From positions 124,001 to 188,000 of the forward strand of contig NZ_SNZH01000006.1 of the NCBI RefSeq assembly GCF_004363655.1: DNA of 64,000 bases, written 5' to 3'. The position numbers and the translations under genes are program-made. The notes under the pieces were generated by a model, which saw only the letters and a list, made by a program, of their open reading frames with translations, was not told the origin of the DNA and did not search any database. Within the stretch, counting starts at the first letter, position 1. Every line of letters begins with the position of its first letter. Shown here one piece after another: positions 58,602 through 64,000 of this stretch. The DNA comes from Tahibacter aquaticus. GTDB lineage: Bacteria; Pseudomonadota; Gammaproteobacteria; Xanthomonadales; Rhodanobacteraceae.

Positions 58602-60336
58602 TCAAGGTTTCGAACCTCCATCGCCTTGGGTCGCCGCCGAAACCGAAACCGCCTGACGCACGACCGATGCTTGACCGACGACGAAGACCAGTTCGTAACC
58701 GCCCGGCTCGGCCGGTGCGGTTACCTCGACCACTGCTTCCCCGTCTGCCCGCACCGACGCATAGCTGACGTAGTCGAGCGTTCCGGTCCGCACGAAACCG
58801 ATCCAAATCCCAGCTCCGCGCGGCCCGGTGAACGCCACGCGTAGCGGCTGTCCGACGAGCGGCGCTCCAGCCGCAGCAAGGGTGGCTTTCGCCGGCGTAA
58901 CGGTAACTCGCTGCGAAGCCGCCACGCGCTCGCCTTCGTTGAGCACGTAACGCAGTTCGTAGCTTCCCGGCTCGACAGGGGCCGACAAGACGCCGGATGC
59001 CGGTGAGGCCTCCGGCCGCGTGTAATCGCGGTAGTCACCCGGTCCACTGCCCGCCGCGGCAAACCCGATCCAATGGCGGGCGTCGACCGGCCCCCTCGCC
59101 GCGAACGGGTAGACGTCGCCCGCCATGACGCTCGCCGGACCGCTGACCTCGACCTCGCTGGGCACCACTGCAATCTGCCGGGAGGCGATCACGCGCTCGT
59201 TTTCGTTCAGCACGTAGCGCAGTTCGTAAGGTGCCAGGCTCCGCCGGCGGAATCAGCTCCACCTCGCTGACCGGCCCGGACAATCGGGCATAGTCGAGGT
59301 GGCTCCCAACGGGGCTTCCGATTGGCGCAAAACCTACCCAGTGCTGGCCGCCGTGGGGGCCTCGCGCAACCACTTTCAGACGCGAGCCGGCCATCACAGA
59401 CTCGGGCGCGTCGAGCGAGGCTTGTGCGTCCTGGACCGCAACGGGTGTGCGAGCGAGCACTGCATCTCGACGTGGGTTCACGTAGCGCACTTCGTAGGTG
59501 CCCGCCGTTGCCGGCACCAGCAGCGTGACGTTGCCCTTCGTCGTTCCGCTTTCAATCATCCGTGAGTACGTCAGGTAATCGCCGTCCTTTTGTTCCGTCC
59601 GTGCCAAAGCAACAAAATCGCCATTGTCACCGGGACCTGTCCAACGCACCGTCAGCGGTTGCGCGATGGTGACCGGCTGCTCGAAGACTAGGGTTGCCTG
59701 TGCGGGCGGCAGTGGCGGCTCGGTGCTGGCGGCGATCGCCCCCTGCAGCGCGGCAGAGAGCTCTCGCCCATCGCGCGCGTTGAAGTAACGCCCACCCGTC
59801 GCCTGGGCCAGGCAGCGCAGCTGTGCCTGGTGGGCTGCGTTGCCTACGTCAAACCCGATGACATGCGCGGTGAAATCCACACCCGATTTCTCCAGTTCGG
59901 CTCCGATCGCGCAGGGGTCGAGGTTGCAGGTTTCCTCGCCGTCGGAAACCAGGATGACCGTGGCTTTGTGTTCGGACCAGTCGAGCGCCTGCGCCGCTTG
60001 CCGGACGGCAGCCGACAGTGGCGTCATGCCCAACGCCCCGAGACCGTTGACGGTTTTCAGGTAGGCGTCCGGATCCAGCGGCCCGACCGGGATAAGTGTC
60101 TCGATGTCCGCGCAATCGCCTTTGCGCCGGTGCCCGTAGGCGACCAGACCCAGCTGGTTGCCGGGATTCCAGCCGCGGACCACGCTGGCGACCGTGGCCC
60201 GCGCGATATCCACCTTGGTACGCCCCTCGATCTTGCCGAGCATCGACCCTGAGGCGTCGAGAACCAGCAGCATGTTTTCGCCGGCCTGGGCAGTGCACGC
60301 CACGACGAGAAGGAGGGACGCAAGGGCGAGACGCAT
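58602..60336 (-). pseudogene. Secreted VWA-domain protein with Ig-like repeats, split by a frameshift
   Basis: The ATG at 60336 (AGGAAG eight bases upstream) gives a signal peptide (MRLALASLLLVVACTAQAGE) and a VWA domain with an intact MIDAS: LLVLDASGSM, GMTPL and VSDGEETC. Four related ~90-residue beta-sandwich repeats follow, each with a WxGFA..G...DY core and an EPGxYELRYV end. In the second repeat one extra base (A, 59228-59229 plus strand) breaks the frame after PPAEPGT. In the next frame the protein resumes YELRYVLNENERVIASRQIA and continues to 58602. Without the extra base it would be about 577 residues. Confidence 0.8.
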
Positions 60337-60554
60337 GGGGATCTTCCTGGATGGGTTGTTGGGTTGACTGCTGGGCTTGGGGACGCGGGCGCGTCCTCTC
60401 GGCCAGCGAGCCACGCCACCTACGGCAAACCGCGCTACAACCGGACAAGCCTTGCTGAACCATCCCTCGCTGAGGCGGCGCGCCCGCCAAACACGACGCC
60501 ATTTCGGCTGCGGCAATGTTCCCTCGGGCGAATATTCCGGCGTGCACGTTGATG

Positions 60555-61085
60555 TCCTGTCTCAAAATTCCGCCTTGAAATAACAACCTTCGCTGCCCGC
60601 CCAACCGCGTGCAGAATCGCATCGGCAGACTTGTGCCATGGGAAGGGCTTGGGATCGGCGTTGTTACGTTCGATGTTGTGAAGAATGGGTCGCTCCAGCT
60701 CCGCGACACGGGTGTGAGAACCGCGCTTAATCCACTTCTGCGTAATTTCAGCAAAGCACCGCTCGACCCCATTGAGCCATGACGCTGAAGTCGGTGTGAA
60801 ATGCACGGGGTAACGGGGACAAGCGGCAGACCAGGCACGCACCGCCTCGGTCTTGTGTGTACCTTAGTTGTCCATGCTGAGATGGACATCCAGGGTTGCC
60901 GGAACGTCCGCATCTACCGCCTTTGGGAAATAGAAGAAACTCTGCGCTTCTGTGGCGGCGCTTGACTCGCCCGATGACTTTGCCGGTTGCCACATCCAGC
61001 GCTGCAAACACGGATGTCGTGCCATGGCGCTTGTCGTCATGGGGGCGTGTTTCTGGTCTACCGAATGTCAGCGGCAACCCAGGTT
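60555..61085 (-). pseudogene. IS630-family transposase remnant
   Basis: DDE domain pieces in several frames: [20 protein letters not shown] and [20 protein letters not shown], then after a shift LDVHLSMDN, a TAA where Tyr is expected, GTHKTEAV, and [20 protein letters not shown] with the final catalytic Glu. The C-terminal part is AVGRAAKVVISRRNFETGH. The N-terminal helix-turn-helix is absent and at least one frameshift and one stop are present. It ends abruptly at about 61085, next to the truncated hypothetical gene. Confidence 0.85.
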
Positions 61086-61092
61086 GTTCGAT

Positions 61093-61404
61093 TCAATGCC
61101 GGATGACGAACTGCAGTACGCCGTAATCCAGTGACACCATGCCGTCGCCGAGATCGTCGATCCCGGCGAGGTGGTGATAGGGCATCTGGCAGCCGGTCAG
61201 CATGCCGCCGCGCGGCTCGAACTGCCGGAAATCGAGCAGCAGCGCTGGGCGCCAGCGCCCGCGCTGGATAATCCAGGGCTGACAATTGCGCGGGTCGGGT
61301 GCAGGCGCGGCCTCATCGATTGGGTCGTCGGCAATTCCTTGTGGGGTGATCGCCGCGGGCGATTCCGGTCGCCGGGGCTCGAACATGTCTTGCCCGTTGT
61401 TCAT
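61093..61404 (-). CDS. Hypothetical protein, probably truncated by the IS630 remnant
   Basis: A 103-residue frame from the ATG at 61404 (GGAG-like AGGAGC upstream) with no recognised domain. The stretch GRWRPALLLDFRQFEPRGGM and LAGIDDLGDGMVSLDYGVLQ reads like genuine protein. The frame ends within a few codons of the IS630 junction, so its real C terminus was probably lost. It follows another minus-strand gene end at 61486, suggesting a former operon. Confidence 0.45.
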   Translation of the reverse strand: MNNGQDMFEPRRPESPAAITPQGIADDPIDEAAPAPDPRNCQPWIIQRGRWRPALLLDFRQFEPRGGMLTGCQMPYHHLAGIDDLGDGMVSLDYGVLQFVIRH

Positions 61405-61485
61405 GCGGTGCGCTCCTGTGGCAGCGAGGGGGTTGGCGGTACCGGCCGCGCAACGCGCGTGCCGGAAGTGATCGGTGCGGCATCG

Positions 61486-61719
61486 TCAGCGCTCCGGGCC
61501 CGGCGGTGGATCGTGCGAGCGGTCGGCGGCCAGGTTCGGATGGGGCCGCAGCCGGTCGAGCTGGCGATCGGTCCAGTCGAAGAAGCGACCCGGTTCGACC
61601 GAACCGATCACGCCGGCACGCGGCAGCGTGTTCGACTGGCGCAAGCCGGTAGTGTGCGGCAGTTGTGGCAGCAGCTCGGCAATGCGCTGGGCTGGATACG
61701 TCGCAAGGCGGGGAAGCGA
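61486..61719 (-). pseudogene. C-terminal fragment of an unidentified gene
   Basis: An open minus-strand frame without a start codon, from an in-frame TAG at 61720-61722 to the stop at 61486. It reads LPRLATYPAQRIAELLPQLP, then GLRQSNTLPRAGVIGSVEPG and RFFDWTDRQLDRLRPHPNLA. The codon pattern looks like real coding sequence. I do not recognise the family. It lies 81 bases upstream of the 103-residue hypothetical gene. Confidence 0.4.
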
Positions 61720-61946
61720 CTAGGTCCAGCGGTCTGCGTCCATGGTCGTGTGGATCGATGGGCTGAGTGAAGTAACCGACCGCTGACAATTGTTTAGGCG
61801 GTTTCTTTGGGCATGCCTTACGTACCGATGCCGATGTTGCTATAACTCCGCGTCGAACAGATCCGTTCACGCAACTGCAATGCGATGTCCGCCACAGGAT
61901 CGTTACGCGGCCTCGCTCATCGCCGCTACTTTTTTGGGGATTCGTA

Positions 61947-64000
61947 ATGCGCAATTTTCGAATGAACGTGTTGGCTGCCGTCATTGGCGCAAGCATCTGT
62001 AGCGTGACGATCCTGCCGGTGATGGCGCAGTCGCCGCAGGGGGCGACGTCTGCCGCGACGAAGTCGTACATCATCGAATTCGACGAGGACGGCCTGTTCT
62101 ATTCCGACGTAGGCATGCGGCAGCGCAAGGTGCCGGTCGGCGAAGCCGCCGCCAGCGCGACCGATGCCGGCCGCATCGACGTCAACGCGCGGGAATCACG
62201 CGACTACCTGCTTCAGGTGCAGATGCAGCAGCAGACGCATCTGGCGCAGATCCGCAGCGCGATCGGCCGCAGCAATCTGAACATTACGCATTACTATAAT
62301 ATTACCCTGAGCGGCATATCGGCTGACCTGACCGAGGCGGAAGCCGAAGCAGTTGCAAAGGTCGCGGGCATCAAGACGATCTACGAAACCCCGATGCTCA
62401 AGCGCGACACGTTCCGAGGCCCAGCTTTCATCGGTGCGCCGTCGATCTGGAATGGCTCGGCCGTGCCGAATGGCCTCGGTACGCGCGGACAGGGCCAGAC
62501 GCTGGCGTCGCTCGATGGCGGTACCAACTCGACGCATCCGTCGTTCGCCAACGACGCGAGCTGCGGCTTCTCGATCGCCACGCCGAAGCTCAAGAGCAAG
62601 CTCGACTGCACCACCGCGTCGACCCCGACCGGCGCCTGCAACGGCCCGAATCCGGAAGACATCGAAGACGGCCATGGCGTACACACCGCAAGCACGGCGG
62701 CGGGCAACGTCGTGACGACGGCGATCGATCCGACGCTGCCGGTGGTTGCGCCGTACAGCTCGATCTCGGGCGTCGCGCCGTGTGCGGCGATCCGCGCGTA
62801 CAAGATGTGCGATTCCACCGCCTGCGGCGGCAACGCGACGCTCGCGGCGATCAACAATTTCATGGCGGCCGGCGACGTGACCGCAGTGAACTACTCGATC
62901 GGCCCGACGGCAGGCGGCACCAGCGGCACCAACCCGTGGGCGACGGGCTCCGACAAGGAGTTTCTGGCCGCCGTGCAGTCGGGCATCGTTGTCGCGGCGT
63001 CGGCTGGCAACACCAGCGCCACGCTCACTACACCGGGCGGCCGCGTGGCGCACCAGGGACCGTGGATCATGACCGTCGCGGCGTCGAGCCAGGACGAAGT
63101 GATGACTGCCGGCATCAGCGCGACCGGCCCCGGCACGCCGCCGGCCAACACGCAGGGCATCTACCTCGTACCCGGTTCGACGACGGCTCCGCTCACGGCG
63201 CAGATCGTTGCCGACATCGCGACGTATCCGGCCAACATCGAAGGCTGTACCGACCCGGTTGCGGCGAACCCGAACGTACCCGACAGCGGCACGCCGGGCG
63301 GCGGTTTCCCGGCTGGCACGTTCACCGGCAAGATCGCCCTGATCCAGCGTGGCGACTGCAGCTTCGCCATCAAGATCGACAACGCGATCGGTGCCGGCGC
63401 GGTCGGCGTGGTGATCTACAACAACATCATCAACTTTGGCACCGTGTCGATGGACATGGCCACGGTCACGTCGCCGAATGCGAAGGCGTGGTTCATCGAA
63501 GGTCCGTTCGGTCTCGCGCTGAAGAACTTCATCGCGTCCAGCGCGCCGGCTGCCGTGCCGGGCAGGATCGATCCGGTGGCCTACGGACTGCGCCAGGGCG
63601 ATGTGCTCGGCAGCTTCAGCCTGCGCGGCCCGACGGCCGGCGTCACCGACCTGACCAAGCCGGACATCACCGGGCCGGGCGTGGACATCCTCGCTGCCAA
63701 GGATCCGGGCAACAACAACTACGGCCTGATGAGTGGCACGTCGATGTCGAGCCCGCACCTGGCAGGCGTCGGCATGCTGATGAAGTCGGTGCACCCGAGC
63801 TGGACGCCGGCCGAGATCAAGTCGGCATTGATGTTGACGGCTGTTTCGGGCTTCCGCGAGAACGGCACCACCGCGTGGGTGCCGGACGATGTGGGCAGCG
63901 GCCGTGTCGACCTGACCAAGGCCGCACGCGCCGGCTTCGTTATGGACGTCGCTAACTACTTTGCGTCGAACACGACGCGGCCCAGCGTCACCGACCAGCG
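61947..64000 (+). CDS. Secreted S8 (subtilisin-like) serine protease with PA domain; runs off window end
   Basis: The ATG at 61947, with GGGGA upstream, opens a frame still open at 64000 (684 codons). It has a signal peptide (MRNFRMNVLAAVIGASICSV...), an I9-like propeptide (about residues 38-150) and the catalytic domain. Visible catalytic residues are Asp in LASLDGGTNSTHPS, His in DGHGVHTASTAAG and Ser in MSGTSMSSPHLAGVG. A protease-associated (PA) insert lies between His and Ser (FTGKIALIQRGDCSFAIKID). The C-terminal part lies beyond the window. Confidence 0.92.
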   Translation, partial: MRNFRMNVLAAVIGASICSVTILPVMAQSPQGATSAATKSYIIEFDEDGLFYSDVGMRQRKVPVGEAAASATDAGRIDVNARESRDYLLQVQMQQQTHLAQIRSAIGRSNLNITHYYNITLSGISADLTEAEAEAVAKVAGIKTIYETPMLKRDTFRGPAFIGAPSIWNGSAVPNGLGTRGQGQTLASLDGGTNSTHPSFANDASCGFSIATPKLKSKLDCTTASTPTGACNGPNPEDIEDGHGVHTASTAAGNVVTTAIDPTLPVVAPYSSISGVAPCAAIRAYKMCDSTACGGNATLAAINNFMAAGDVTAVNYSIGPTAGGTSGTNPWATGSDKEFLAAVQSGIVVAASAGNTSATLTTPGGRVAHQGPWIMTVAASSQDEVMTAGISATGPGTPPANTQGIYLVPGSTTAPLTAQIVADIATYPANIEGCTDPVAANPNVPDSGTPGGGFPAGTFTGKIALIQRGDCSFAIKIDNAIGAGAVGVVIYNNIINFGTVSMDMATVTSPNAKAWFIEGPFGLALKNFIASSAPAAVPGRIDPVAYGLRQGDVLGSFSLRGPTAGVTDLTKPDITGPGVDILAAKDPGNNNYGLMSGTSMSSPHLAGVGMLMKSVHPSWTPAEIKSALMLTAVSGFRENGTTAWVPDDVGSGRVDLTKAARAGFVMDVANYFASNTTRPSVTDQ

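Noticed and set aside
59228-59231. Programmed ribosomal frameshift in the VWA gene
   Set aside because: No slippery heptamer or downstream pseudoknot is apparent; a one-base insertion explains the break.

Overview
The window is a GC-rich chromosomal segment with tightly packed, bidirectional operons. It most likely comes from a gammaproteobacterium of the Xanthomonadales (Rhodanobacteraceae/Xanthomonadaceae type). This is an inference from gene order and protein style: uvrC-pgsA-tRNA-Gly-tRNA-Cys-...-tRNA-Leu(UAA), a short FeoB followed by a DUF6587-type protein, EF-P-like EfpL, and many secreted proteins. No rRNA or CRISPR array was seen.

Layout. 0-7.3 kb: methionine salvage (mtnD partial, mtnB), a HiPIP electron carrier, an APC permease, a NUDIX hydrolase, efpL, an SDR dehydrogenase, a MITE-like repeat, a GNAT acetyltransferase and a cyanophycinase-like protein that has lost its catalytic residues. 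7.4-13.4 kb: a tandem family of DUF4132 (MolR-like) genes, one full length, one with its middle removed and one broken N-terminal stub. 13.4-19.0 kb: a leucine/isovalerate catabolic cluster on the minus strand (liuC, a DUF559 nuclease, a VOC protein, mccA/liuD, a lipoprotein carrying 42-bp tandem repeats, and HMG-CoA lyase). 19.1-21.6 kb: a feoA-feoB-DUF6587 ferrous iron operon. 21.6-33.9 kb: pbpC with an alpha-2-macroglobulin gene, photolyase, a CPA2 antiporter and a WS/DGAT acyltransferase. 34-41.5 kb: dbpA, a small exported protein, kdsB, a low-molecular-weight phosphatase, an NHL/thioredoxin-fold protein, uvrC and pgsA.

41.7-44 kb is a tRNA cluster and integration site: tRNA-Gly, tRNA-Cys, a second identical tRNA-Gly, a decayed tyrosine integrase, and then a tRNA-Leu(UAA) gene interrupted by a 207-nt group I intron between U34 and A35. 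Next come a truncated DUF3800 gene and an orphan ORF of AT-richer composition. 44-49.5 kb: an ECF sigma factor whose 3' end overlaps a convergent Ser/Thr kinase with TPR repeats, plus a lipoprotein and a secreted beta-helix protein, which look like one signalling and envelope module.

49.5-64 kb is an accessory, rearranged region. It has a second MITE-like copy, a Tn3 transposase remnant fused to half of an integron attC site, an NTF2-like cassette gene, a serine hydrolase, a protease pseudogene with two in-frame amber codons, a CPBP protease, an AraC regulator, a metallophosphoesterase, a PadR/HAAS pair with a palindromic operator, a VWA protein split by one extra base, an IS630 remnant beside truncated genes, and an S8 protease running off the window end.

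The most notable observation is the group I intron in the leuZ-type tRNA. It is followed by the decaying DUF4132 array, the catalytically dead cyanophycinase-like protein and the attC/Tn3 junction.
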